From: BS750m-G62 sp046483505
GTDB lineage: Bacteria; Planctomycetota; Phycisphaerae; FEN-1346
Direction: 5' to 3'
DNA: 24,283 bases
Assembly: GCA_046483505.1 (NCBI GenBank)
Contig: JAWODB010000176.1
Location: forward strand, 1 to 24,283
Below are positions 6,114-14,320 of the stretch, in pieces (within the stretch, counting starts at the first letter, position 1; the number at the start of each line of letters is the position of its first letter). Made by a program: the position numbers and the translations under genes. The notes below the pieces were generated by a model. The model ran no database searches, had not been told where the DNA came from, and was given only the letters and a program-made list of their open reading frames with translations.

Positions 6114-7775
6114 CTACGCCGTCCGCCCCGCCAGTTTCGCGGAGCGCACCTCGTCCTTGATCCGCTGGATGTGCCCGCGGCCGAGGGCCTTCACCTCGCA
6201 CCCGAGTTCGAAGTACCGCCGGATCGCCTCGTCCGGGAGGATGCCGAAGCAGTCGACCACCGCCACCGGCCCGCCCGCCCACTCCACCACCTGGTCCGGG
6301 TCGAGGTCCAGGTACGGCTCGTGCCGGACGGCCAGGACGACCGCCTCGCTGCCGCGAATCGTCCCCGGCAGGTCCTTCTGGATCCGCAGGTCCGCCAGTT
6401 GTTCCTGGTTCCGGAAGAAGCGGGCCAGCGAGTGCCCGGGCGCGGGGTACACGTCCTGCTTCTGGAGTTCGTACCAGTGGTCCACGTACGGGTCGTGGAC
6501 GCGCATCTCGGCGCCCATCTCGGTGAGTTTCCGGACGACGAGTTCCGACCCCGAGTACCGCGTATCGCCCACGTCCTCGCGGTAACTGGCGCCCAGGAGG
6601 CAGACCTCGGCCCCGGCGATGTACCGGCCCATGTTCCGCAGGGCGTCGCGGACGAGTTCGGCCGCGTGCAGGCCCCGCGTGTCGTTGATGTCGATCGCCG
6701 TCGGCGTAATCTGGAACACGCGGTCCTGGTCCTCGAAGCCGAGGATGTGCCGGTACGCCCAGTACCCCAGGCCGCCGTCCTTCGGCAGGCAGTACCCGCC
6801 GATGCCGGGGCCCGGGAAGATGATGTTCGAGTGCGTCGGCCGCACCTTGATCGCCTTGTACACCTTCGTCAAGTCCACGCCGTTGCGTTCGGCGAACAGG
6901 CTCCACTCGTTCAGGAACGCCAGGATGGTGGCCCGGTACGAGTTCTCGACGATCTTCGTCGTCTCCGATTCGATCGGCCGGTCCATGACGGTCAGCGGGT
7001 ACTCGTCGGTGTTGAGGACGTCGGTCAGGAACCGGACGACCCGCTCGCGGGCCTCCGGGTTGCACCCCGCGCAGACGCGCCAGAAGTCGCGGATGCTGCT
7101 GACGTATTCCCGCCCCGGCATGACCCGTTCGAACGAGTGCGCCAGGACCGGGTCCGTCTCGATGCCGCGGGCCCGGAACGCCTTCCGCATGATCGGCATG
7201 GCCACGAATTCCGTGGTGCCGGGCGCCACGGTCGTCTCGATGAGCACCAGGCACTCGGCCGGGACCTTCTCGCCGATGGTCTTCATCGTGGCCTCGAGGG
7301 CGGTCATCTCCGTCTCGCCGCTCCGCATGTCGCCCAGGTCGTGCTTGGTGTAATCGCACTGGACGTCGACGACGACCACGTCGGCCAGCCCCAGGCAGTC
7401 GCTCGCGAAGGTGGCCGTCAGGGTCCCCTTCTCGACCACGCACCGGTGGATCATGGGGTCGACCTCGGGGTCCTCGGCCTTGACGGGCGAGAGGCCCCGG
7501 TTCAGCAGGGGGATCTTCCAGTAACTGCGCGTCGACGGCCGCTGGCACCCGATGACGAACTTCGACGGCCGGCCCGTCTCGGGGTCGGTGGTGTCGGCGA
7601 TGATGGCGGCCATGACGGCCCCGACGAACCCCACGCCCATGACGACGACGATTTCCTTGCCCTCGGCGCGGGCGGCCTCGGTCAGGTCGCGGAGCCGCTC
7701 CATCTCCGGCGCCTGCGCCGCCTCGTCGGGAATCGGAAACGCCTCGCCTGCGGGACTGACGCTCGTCTCGGCCAT
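6114..7775 (-). CDS. UDP-glucose/GDP-mannose dehydrogenase family (nucleotide-sugar 6-dehydrogenase)
   Basis: This 553-residue protein oxidises a nucleotide sugar at C6 to the uronate using two NAD+. The NAD-binding loop is GVGFVG at 47-52. The central domain carries ETTVAPGTT (180-188), the catalytic Lys274 and Asn278 in ESETTKIVENSYRA, and the active-site Cys329 in GIGGYCLPKDG. The C-terminal UDP-binding domain includes LGASYREDVGDTRYSGS and VHDPYV. It is about 100 residues longer than typical Ugd or WecC enzymes, with some 40 extra N-terminal residues. The segment resembles the UDP-ManNAc/UDP-GlcNAc dehydrogenase branch more than Ugd, but the sugar is not certain. AAGGA about seven bases upstream fixes the start. 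Uronates of this kind go into surface polysaccharide. It is divergent from the beta-helix gene. Confidence 0.88.
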   Translation of the reverse strand: MAETSVSPAGEAFPIPDEAAQAPEMERLRDLTEAARAEGKEIVVVMGVGFVGAVMAAIIADTTDPETGRPSKFVIGCQRPSTRSYWKIPLLNRGLSPVKAEDPEVDPMIHRCVVEKGTLTATFASDCLGLADVVVVDVQCDYTKHDLGDMRSGETEMTALEATMKTIGEKVPAECLVLIETTVAPGTTEFVAMPIMRKAFRARGIETDPVLAHSFERVMPGREYVSSIRDFWRVCAGCNPEARERVVRFLTDVLNTDEYPLTVMDRPIESETTKIVENSYRATILAFLNEWSLFAERNGVDLTKVYKAIKVRPTHSNIIFPGPGIGGYCLPKDGGLGYWAYRHILGFEDQDRVFQITPTAIDINDTRGLHAAELVRDALRNMGRYIAGAEVCLLGASYREDVGDTRYSGSELVVRKLTEMGAEMRVHDPYVDHWYELQKQDVYPAPGHSLARFFRNQEQLADLRIQKDLPGTIRGSEAVVLAVRHEPYLDLDPDQVVEWAGGPVAVVDCFGILPDEAIRRYFELGCEVKALGRGHIQRIKDEVRSAKLAGRTA

Positions 7776-7885
7776 GCTCGGTTCCTTTCGGTTGCCGGTC
7801 GGTTTACCGGGGGTGCCGCCCATCCTATCGGCAGTCGGCGGCCGCCGCCATGAATCCTGTCGGGCGGCGGCGGTTTCCCGCGTCC

Positions 7886-7914
7886 TTGACGCCGCCCCGG
7901 CGGGTTGGAACGAT
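7886..7914 (+). promoter_or_regulatory. Possible sigma-70-type promoter of the beta-helix gene
   Basis: TTGACG at 7886-7891, then a 17-base spacer and AACGAT at 7909-7914. The context GTCCTTGAC followed by a G+C-rich spacer and a GGTTSSAA run-in is shared with the candidate at 14255. A start near 7922 would place the REPIN at 7923 in the mRNA leader. Confidence 0.45.
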
Positions 7915-7922
7915 AAGTGCCC

Positions 7923-8000
7923 GTTGAGCCGCCGACCGCAGGTCGGCGCTGCCGTGTCACACCAGGAACGACGACCGGCGACGTGCCGTCGCCGGCCGGG
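7923..8000 (-). repeat. REPIN (family 1), reversed orientation, one foot lost
   Basis: It begins GTTGAGCC with hairpin GCCGACC-gca-GGTCGGC, then CCGGCGAC-gtgcc-GTCGCCGG, and ends in GGGCATGG where GGCTCAAC would be expected. It lies between the predicted promoter and the start of the beta-helix gene. Confidence 0.75.
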
Positions 8001-8039
8001 CATGGCGCGCGATCACGAACCCAAGTGAAGGATGCCTCC

Positions 8040-10046
8040 ATGCCCCGCGGCACCGTGACGCTCACCGCCGTCCTGCTTCTGGCCGTCCCCGCCCTCGCCG
8101 CCGACGTGTACGTCTCGCCCGCGGGCGACGACGGGAATCCCGGCACCCGCGCGGCGCCGCTGGCGACCCTCGAAGCCGCCCGCGACGCCGCCCGCCGCGC
8201 GAAGACCGGCGCCGCCGTCACCGTCCACCTGGCCGACGGCCTGTACCTCCGCGCGCAGACGTTCGACCTCGGCAGCGCGGATTCCGGCACGAAGGCGGCG
8301 CCGGTCGTCTGGCGGGCCGACCCTCCCCACAAGGTCCACCTGGTGGGCGGCAAGGTGCTCGAGGCGTCACACTTCCGCCCGCTGGCGACGGGCGAGGCAC
8401 CCCGCATCACGGGCGCCGTCCGGGCGAAGGTCCGCGCGTGCGACCTCGCGCCCCTCGGCGTCACGGGCCTCCCCAGGCCTCCCGACACGTACCGCACCAC
8501 GGGCGGCCTGCCGGAACTCTTCTACAACGATCGCCCCATGACCGTCGCCCGCTGGCCCAACGACGGCTGGGTCACCATCGAGAAGGTCCTCGACCGCGAC
8601 GGCGTCTTCGTGGCCGGCGAGGACCGCATGCGGCGGTGGGACCTTGAGCGCGGCGTGTGGCTCCACGGCTACTGGTGCCACGACTGGGCCGACGAGACGA
8701 TCCGCGTGAAGGCCGTCGACCCGGCCACGCGCACGATCACCCTCGCCGCCCGGCACGGCTACGGCGTGGGGCCGTCCAGTTCGTGGAACACGACGCCGCG
8801 GCGGTACCGGGCCGTGAACGTCCTGTCGGAACTCGACGCCCCGGGCGAGTACTACCTCGACCGCACGGGCCGGCGGCTGTATTTCTACCCGCCGGGGCCG
8901 CTGAAGGGGGCCCGCATTGTGCTCGGCCTGCTCGATGGCCCCCTCGTCCGGCTCCGCGACGCCTCGCAGGTGACGGTCGAAGGGCTCGTTCTGGAGGGCG
9001 GGCGCGGCGACGGCGTCCATGTGCGCGGCGGATCGCATAACACCGTGGCCGGCTGCGTCATCCGGAACCTCTCCGGCTCCGGGGCCGTGGTCCAGGGCGG
9101 CACGCACCATCGCGTCGCCGCGTGCGACCTGTACCACCTCGGCCGCAGCGGCATCCGCCTCTCCGGCGGCGACCGCAAGACCCTCACCCCCGCGGGCCTC
9201 GTGGCCGAGAACAATCATATCCATCACTTCGGGCGGCTCCAGCGGACCTACGCCGCCGCCGTCCATATCGGCGGCGTCGGCAATCGGATGCGGCACAATC
9301 TCATCCATGACGCCCCGCACGCCGCCGTCCTCTACGGCGGCAACGAGCACGTCATTGAACTGAACGAGATCCATCACGTGGCCCTCGAGACGAGCGACGT
9401 CGGCGCCCTCTACACCGGCCGCGACTGGACCAGCCGCGGCAACGTCGTCCGCCACAACTTCATCCACAGCCTGACGAGCCAGGGCTCCGTCGGCACGATG
9501 GGCGTGTACCTGGACGACTGCGATTCCGGCGACCGGATCGTCGGCAACGTCTTCTACCGGGCCGGACGGGCCGCGTTCATCGGCGGCGGGCGGGACAACC
9601 TCGTCGAGAACAACCTCTTCGTCGATTGCGAGGCCGCCATCCACCTGGACGCGCGCGGCACCCGCCGCATCACCAACGGCAAAGGGGGGAGTTGGGACCT
9701 CCTGGCCAAGGCCCGACGCGTCGGTTACGACAAGCCGCCGTGGTCCGAGCGGTACCCGCGGCTGGCGCGCATCATGAAGGAGCAGTGGCAACTGCCGGAG
9801 GGGAACGTGGTTCGCCGCAACATCGCCCTAGGGTGCGACAAATGGCTGAGCGCCCACGGCATGAAGGAGCACATGGACCTGGTGCGCTTCGAGCACAACC
9901 TGACGGACGGGCCGGCGCAGGAAATCACCGATCCGCGCCGCATCCTCCAGGAGATTCGCCTCCGCCCCGAGGACCGGGCCAAGGTGCCCGGCTTCCAGGA
10001 GATTCCGTTCGACGAGATCGGCCTGCGCCGCGATGCGCCGCGTTGA
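8040..10046 (+). CDS. Secreted right-handed parallel beta-helix protein, GH141-like
   Basis: This 668-residue protein has a clear signal peptide (MPRGTVTLTAVLLLAVPALAA). YVSPAGDDGNPGTRAAPLAT follows, the usual opening of secreted beta-helix polysaccharide-active proteins. PELFYNDRPMTVARWPN near residue 165 and the later helix coils (HNTVAGCVIRNLSGSG, NHIHHFG, RMRHNLIHDAPHAAVLYGG, NVVRHNFIHSL, GVYLDDCDSGDRIVGNVFYRAG, NLVENNLFVDC) match the layout I know from GH141-type proteins, a family with alpha-L-fucosidase and xylanase members. Catalytic residues cannot be assigned by eye. GAAGGA seven bases before the ATG supports the start. The TGA stop is supplied by the GTTGAGCC foot of a repeat. Export to the periplasm or surface and action on plant- or algal-type glycans is inferred. 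Confidence 0.8.
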   Translation: MPRGTVTLTAVLLLAVPALAADVYVSPAGDDGNPGTRAAPLATLEAARDAARRAKTGAAVTVHLADGLYLRAQTFDLGSADSGTKAAPVVWRADPPHKVHLVGGKVLEASHFRPLATGEAPRITGAVRAKVRACDLAPLGVTGLPRPPDTYRTTGGLPELFYNDRPMTVARWPNDGWVTIEKVLDRDGVFVAGEDRMRRWDLERGVWLHGYWCHDWADETIRVKAVDPATRTITLAARHGYGVGPSSSWNTTPRRYRAVNVLSELDAPGEYYLDRTGRRLYFYPPGPLKGARIVLGLLDGPLVRLRDASQVTVEGLVLEGGRGDGVHVRGGSHNTVAGCVIRNLSGSGAVVQGGTHHRVAACDLYHLGRSGIRLSGGDRKTLTPAGLVAENNHIHHFGRLQRTYAAAVHIGGVGNRMRHNLIHDAPHAAVLYGGNEHVIELNEIHHVALETSDVGALYTGRDWTSRGNVVRHNFIHSLTSQGSVGTMGVYLDDCDSGDRIVGNVFYRAGRAAFIGGGRDNLVENNLFVDCEAAIHLDARGTRRITNGKGGSWDLLAKARRVGYDKPPWSERYPRLARIMKEQWQLPEGNVVRRNIALGCDKWLSAHGMKEHMDLVRFEHNLTDGPAQEITDPRRILQEIRLRPEDRAKVPGFQEIPFDEIGLRRDAPR

Positions 10047-10100
10047 GCCGGCGACCGAAGGTCGGCGCGCATGCGCGGTGGGCAGTCCTGCCCACCGCGC
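10042..10100 (+). repeat. Family 1 half-element followed by a family 2 hairpin
   Basis: GTTGAGCCGGCGACC-gaa-GGTCGGCGC at 10042-10068 overlaps the end of the beta-helix gene and provides its stop codon. A family 2 hairpin with an altered loop follows at 10073-10100: GCGCGGTGGGCAG-tc-CTGCCCACCGCGC, a perfect 13-bp stem. Downstream, CCACAGTCAGCCGCCGCGC matches the sequence after the family 2 copy at 6048. Confidence 0.8.
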
Positions 10101-10164
10101 CACAGTCAGCCGCCGCGCAACCGAAGAAGCGCCTGCCGTTTCCGATGCCGTGAGACGCCGTTTT

Positions 10165-10282
10165 GTTGAGCCGGCGGGTGGCATGGCCACGCCCCGCGTG
10201 GCCATGGTGAAATGGGAAGCGCGGTGGGTCTCCGTACCCACCGCGAGACATGTGGGTGGCATGGTCAACTTCGCATGCCCAC
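10165..10282. repeat. Truncated REPIN foot, family 4 palindromes and a family 2 hairpin
   Basis: A family 1 foot GTTGAGCCGGCG (10165-10176) is cut by GGTGGCATGGCCACG-ccccg-CGTGGCCATG (family 4, about 10177-10207). A family 2 hairpin follows at 10219-10245. An imperfect family 4 copy, GTGGGTGGCATG...CATGCCCAC, lies at about 10252-10282. No gene is seen between 10047 and 10323. Confidence 0.65.
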
Positions 10283-10323
10283 GAGCCTTCTTTTGAGTTC
10301 AGTGCGCGGCGCGCTGGAGGCTA

Positions 10324-12030
10324 CTATGTTGCATTGCGAAGCCGCTTGCGTAACGCTTCCGTAAACGGTTCTGTGCGTATGTTGTCTCGATGGAGGTTGC
10401 CCGCAGCTACAGTACGCACGTGTTCTGCAGCATCCTCGAAGCGTAACTTGCTTTCTTCATCGTCCCATAGGCTGTGCATGAGTTGCTCGCAATACTTCGT
10501 CATCTTATTGGAGGCCAAGGCGGGCATCTTCTCGCCCGCTACGAGTATCCTGTAGGCTAGCAGCAGGTGATAGCGCGCAGGTTTTAGTTCCCTTGGCAGA
10601 TTCTCATTACGAAAAAGAAACTCTAGACGGTAATGCTCAAAGGCGGCCACGTAGTATGGCTCAAGTTGATGGTCTTTGTTAAAGATATCTTTTCCCACTC
10701 CGCGCAAGAGTGCCTTGTAGTTACGAGTTGTCCTGTGTGGGATCTCGCGAAAGATGGCCGCAAAAGCGCGAACTAGCGTTGTCATGTTGATGACGCGCAC
10801 CTTCTCAATGCCCCTAACGCCGTTGTATTGGCGAGAGCGGCGCTCATAATAGAGCGCCTTCTTGCCTTTAAAGGTTGGGAAGTACGCCTCAAGTCTTTTT
10901 GGGAAGTCTGATAATGCGAACAACTGCTCCTCGGTAACCTGCGTCTGGCGATTTGTTGCTTTAATAATGGCATTTTTGATATTATCATCTTCCGTGGCAA
11001 TGATGCGCACGGGGATCATGACGTCGTCGGTAAGCCCTTCCCGGCATTCATGAAGTACATAGCTGGTCTGGCACCCGTTGACCACTTGATAATCTTCGAG
11101 CAGGAACTTGTTCGCCGTTGGGTGCACTCGGCGCGCAACGATGGTCACTCCGTTGTTGAGCAGAGGGAAATAGCGGGCCTGATCTTGTGAGCTTAGGGTT
11201 TCCCGCATTTCTGTATTTACTGCATTCCACTCCTGCCAGTGGCGCACGTTATCATAAAATAGTGAAGTGAGTACTTCATAATTCTCGTTTTCCACGAGTC
11301 GCAGGAACTGTGAAGCGGAAAGCAGGCCGAGGTACGCTTGTTCGACGCCGGGGATTTCGGGGATGACTGTTCTGTCAGAGAAGACCACTTCTCTTGCTAC
11401 GGCATTCTGAGACTCCCGATACAGTTGCTGCAGATGTTCTGCGCCGACGCAATGAATCTCCACTTCTCGGAAAAGGCCTTGGTCTTCAATGTCCTGTTGG
11501 CCGGCGTCACGCCGCGCGACTAGGTTGGGGTCTTCAGTCCATTTGCCCGTTGTGGCATAGTACAGGAAACACCGCGGGTTGCCCTTCTTGAAAAGGCGGC
11601 TTCGCTCGAAGACTTCTTCTGAAAGCCTCTTGTAAAGTTGCACGCGGTCATTCTGGGGGAGTTGGGGGTTTTCCTCAAAGAAATCGAGAACGCCAAAGAC
11701 GAACTGGCCGATCTTGGCTGTTTCAAATCCACTAGACCGTTCAGCCTGCACAAAGATAAACGTAACATCCAAAAAGCCGTTGGTTGCGGCAAGGTCTTCG
11801 ATTTCCTCCGGTTCTGTAACAAGGGTGCCATTGACAATTACGGCGATGCTGTCTATGCCACAGTCGGCTCCACCTCCGACGGCTACGTCGTCGCTCGGAA
11901 ACGACTCAGAGTAATGGCCTGAGGTTACCAGGTAGCCGCAGAAGTGCTCAAAAGCCTTCTCCTCGGGAAGCGTGTTCAGGCTATTCTGCTTGACGAATTC
12001 ATCTAGGAGCGCTTGGGTGATCCGGTCCAT
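10324..12030 (-). CDS. AIPR-family protein (abortive infection / phage resistance type)
   Basis: This 568-residue protein resembles the AIPR family. The N-terminal third has a restriction-nuclease-like pattern: helix EKAFEHFCGYLV, then GGGADCGIDSIAVIVNG (Asp60) and DVTFIFVQAERSSGFE (Gln95-x-Glu97), recalling the D...(Q/E)xK core of PD-(D/E)xK folds, with Glu97 where Lys is usual. The AIPR core (about 230-520) includes RYFPLLNNGVTIVARRV, YQVVNGCQTSYVLHEC, IKNAIIKATNRQTQVTEEQLFA and KALYYERRSRQYNG. Function in relatives is phage defence, often beside restriction or other defence genes; none is adjacent here. G+C is about one half against about 70% on both sides, so recent transfer is likely. 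AGGAGG seven bases before MDRITQ fixes the start; the in-frame ATG 16 codons earlier lacks such a site. It is divergent from the DUF4038 gene. Mechanism is unknown. Confidence 0.82.
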   Translation of the reverse strand: MDRITQALLDEFVKQNSLNTLPEEKAFEHFCGYLVTSGHYSESFPSDDVAVGGGADCGIDSIAVIVNGTLVTEPEEIEDLAATNGFLDVTFIFVQAERSSGFETAKIGQFVFGVLDFFEENPQLPQNDRVQLYKRLSEEVFERSRLFKKGNPRCFLYYATTGKWTEDPNLVARRDAGQQDIEDQGLFREVEIHCVGAEHLQQLYRESQNAVAREVVFSDRTVIPEIPGVEQAYLGLLSASQFLRLVENENYEVLTSLFYDNVRHWQEWNAVNTEMRETLSSQDQARYFPLLNNGVTIVARRVHPTANKFLLEDYQVVNGCQTSYVLHECREGLTDDVMIPVRIIATEDDNIKNAIIKATNRQTQVTEEQLFALSDFPKRLEAYFPTFKGKKALYYERRSRQYNGVRGIEKVRVINMTTLVRAFAAIFREIPHRTTRNYKALLRGVGKDIFNKDHQLEPYYVAAFEHYRLEFLFRNENLPRELKPARYHLLLAYRILVAGEKMPALASNKMTKYCEQLMHSLWDDEESKLRFEDAAEHVRTVAAGNLHRDNIRTEPFTEALRKRLRNAT

Positions 12031-12246
12031 GGGGTTTCCTCCTGTGTCTGTGTGCCCAGATTCCTTGTTTCCTTCCAAGGGCCCATCGCTTATAGATTAG
12101 CCGGAAAGCTCGGCGATGGCAAGGCCCGGTGTCCTCCAAGGCAGTTCATCTTGTTTGGCTTACCAGCGTTGCGTTTGCTCAATGCCTGCAGAGCACCCTC
12201 CGAATTCACCCGGCGATCCGGTACAATACGCCCCGGGAGGTGCCCC
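12031..12246. promoter_or_regulatory. Divergent intergenic region between the AIPR and DUF4038 genes
   Basis: These 216 bases must hold the promoters of both genes. The half next to AIPR has the same low G+C as that gene. On the plus strand TACAAT at 12222-12227 is a plausible -10 box 19 bases ahead of the DUF4038 ATG, but I see no good -35 at the right distance. Unlike nearly all other gaps here, it has no palindromic repeat. Confidence 0.4.
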
Positions 12247-14094
12247 ATGCGCACGGCAGGAATCCTGTTCGCCGTCGTCGTGACTGCGGCGTCCGCGATG
12301 TCCGCCTCGGCCCCGGCCGCTGCCGCACCGTCGCTCGAGGACGTCCACGTCTGGGAGAAGGTCGAAATCACCCTCGAAGCCGACGGCCGCTACGCCAACC
12401 CGTACACCGACGTCACCGTCTGGGTCGACCTCCAGGGCCCCGGCTTCCGCAAGCGGTGTTACGGCTTCTGGGACGGCGGGGCGGTGTGGCGGGTCCGGGT
12501 GACGGCCACCGCCCCCGGCACGTGGCGATGGCGGAGCGGCTCGGCGCCCGCCGACGCCGGCCTCACGGGCCACGACGGCCGGTTCCGCGCCGTCGACTGG
12601 ACCGACGCCGAGAAGGCCGCCAACCCCCTCCGCCGCGGCTTCCTCCGGGCCACCGCCGACGGCCACGCCTTCGAGCACGCCGACGGCACGCCGTTCTTCC
12701 TCCTCGGCGACACGTGGTGGGCGACGCCCACGTTCCGCTTCCCCTGGCGCGAGGCCGATGAGCCGCGACCCATCGGCCCGGACGCCGGCTTCCAGGACTA
12801 CGTCCGCTATCGCCGCCGGCAGGAGGTCAACGCCATCGCGATGATCGCGGCCTTCCCGCACTGGCACAACGACGGCCGTCCGCCCGGCATGAAGATGAAG
12901 GACGGCACGGTCATCCGCGCGGCCTGGGGCCAGGCCGGCACGAAGAGCGCCAAGACCATGACCGACGAGGCCGGCCGCCGCCCGTTCCACTTCCCCGGCA
13001 AGGTGCCCGGCTACGAGCAGGTGGTGCCGGACCTGGAGCGCATCAACCCGGCGTATTTCCGGGGGATGGACCGCAAGATCGATTACCTGAACGCGCGCGG
13101 CATGGTCGCGTTCATCGAGGTCGCCCGGCGCGACATCGGCCAGGTCTGGCGGAAGTACTACCCGTGGCCGCAGTCGTACACCCGGTACATCCAGTACGTG
13201 TGGAGCCGGTACCAGGCCAACGCGTGCCTGTTGAGTCCGATTCATTTCGATACGCCGCACCAGAGCATCCCGGCCGCGGCGTGGAACGAGGCCGCCAACG
13301 CGGTCATCGACTCCTGCGGCCCGCCGCCGTTCGGCTCGCCGCGCGGAACCAATTCCAACCCGTCGTCCCTCGCCAACTGGGGGCACACGGACGTCGCCCG
13401 GTGGCTGACGTTCCACCAGGTCGGCAACCGCCGCACCCACGACCTGTACGCGCACCTGACGGCCATCTACCGGGCCGACCCGCCCGTGCCCGGCCTCAAC
13501 GGCGAGCCGTACTACGACGGCATGCTCGACGCCGAGCCGGGCTCCGCGAAGGCGGCCCTGTACTGCCGCTCCGCCATGTACGGGAGCGTGCTCTCGGGCG
13601 GCCTGGCCGGCCACATCTACGGCGCCGGCGGATGGGGCGGCGGCCTGTGGAGCGGCGAGGTCGAACCCGAATCCAAGTGGCCCATCTGGGACGCCATCCG
13701 CTGGCCCTCCGCCGACGACCTGCGGCACATGAAGCACTTCATCCTTTCCGAGGGTCCGCGGTACCAGGACCTCGTGCCGCAGCCGGACCTCGTCTCGCCG
13801 AACCGTGCGGGCAAGCCGAAGTCGTGTGAGGGGTGGGCCTATGCCGCGCGCACCGGGGACAAGCGTCTCGTGATGTTGTACTTCGAGCGCGGCTGCCCGC
13901 CGGCGACCGTCTCCGGCCTCGTGCCGAAGGCGGCGTACCGGGCCCGGTGGTGGGACCCGCGCGAGGGCGGGTGGGCCGACGCGGGCGACGGCACACTGGA
14001 GGCCGGCGCCGACGGCCGTGCCGCCCTCCCGCCGTTCCCCGACGGCAAGGGGACCGCGCGGAACGACTGGGCGCTGAAACTGACGAAGCAATAA
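12247..14094 (+). CDS. Secreted DUF5060-DUF4038 glycosidase-like protein
   Basis: This 615-residue protein has a signal peptide (about 1-27, hydrophobic core ILFAVVVTAASAMSA, Ala-rich end). The DUF5060 beta-sandwich (about 33-115) includes VWEKVEITLEADG, NPYTDVTVWVDLQGP and PGTWRWRSGS. A DUF4038 (apiosidase-like, GH140-type) TIM barrel follows: ADGHAFEHADGTPFFLLGDTWW, YRRRQEVNAIAMIAAFPHW, YFRGMDRKIDYLNARGMVAFIEV and GEPYYDGMLDAE near 420. The tail (about 525-615), with RLVMLYFERGCPPATVSG and YRARWWDPREGGW, matches the putative collagen-binding domain usually found in this architecture. GGGAGG six bases before the ATG fixes the start. It probably acts on carbohydrate outside the cytoplasm; substrate unknown. 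The gene returns to the high G+C of the host right after the AIPR insertion. Confidence 0.85.
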   Translation: MRTAGILFAVVVTAASAMSASAPAAAAPSLEDVHVWEKVEITLEADGRYANPYTDVTVWVDLQGPGFRKRCYGFWDGGAVWRVRVTATAPGTWRWRSGSAPADAGLTGHDGRFRAVDWTDAEKAANPLRRGFLRATADGHAFEHADGTPFFLLGDTWWATPTFRFPWREADEPRPIGPDAGFQDYVRYRRRQEVNAIAMIAAFPHWHNDGRPPGMKMKDGTVIRAAWGQAGTKSAKTMTDEAGRRPFHFPGKVPGYEQVVPDLERINPAYFRGMDRKIDYLNARGMVAFIEVARRDIGQVWRKYYPWPQSYTRYIQYVWSRYQANACLLSPIHFDTPHQSIPAAAWNEAANAVIDSCGPPPFGSPRGTNSNPSSLANWGHTDVARWLTFHQVGNRRTHDLYAHLTAIYRADPPVPGLNGEPYYDGMLDAEPGSAKAALYCRSAMYGSVLSGGLAGHIYGAGGWGGGLWSGEVEPESKWPIWDAIRWPSADDLRHMKHFILSEGPRYQDLVPQPDLVSPNRAGKPKSCEGWAYAARTGDKRLVMLYFERGCPPATVSGLVPKAAYRARWWDPREGGWADAGDGTLEAGADGRAALPPFPDGKGTARNDWALKLTKQ

Positions 14095-14099
14095 TCGAC

Positions 14100-14232
14100 G
14101 CGGCGCAACGACCGGCGACGTGCGGGACTCCGCCTGTCGGCTGCGCCCACGCAGGCCGTCGCCGGCTCAACGCTCGGGTGCAAAGTCGCCTCCCACACGA
14201 AATCGTTGAGCCGCCGACCGAAGGTCGGCGAT
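14100..14232. repeat. Decayed REPIN followed by a family 1 half-element
   Basis: 14100-14171 has CGACCGGCGACGTGC at the left and GCCGTCGCCGGCTCAAC at the right, but the middle is replaced by unrelated sequence. 14205-14232 is a half-element, GTTGAGCCGCCGACC-gaa-GGTCGGCG, where the changed GCC/GGC stem pairs are compensated. They lie between the DUF4038 and PD40 genes. Confidence 0.65.
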
Positions 14233-14254
14233 CCGTGCGCGAGATTTCCCCGTC

Positions 14255-14283
14255 CTTGACCTCCGCCGCCGCGGTTCCAATCA
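14255..14283 (+). promoter_or_regulatory. Possible sigma-70-type promoter of the PD40/CxxCH gene
   Basis: TTGACC at 14255-14260, a 17-base spacer, and AATCAT at 14278-14283. Transcription would start about 30 bases before the ATG at 14321. The box and its surroundings resemble the candidate at 7886. Confidence 0.5.
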
Positions 14284-14320
14284 TGGAAGTACCGTAGACT
14301 TCTGCCAAAGAGGGGACGCG

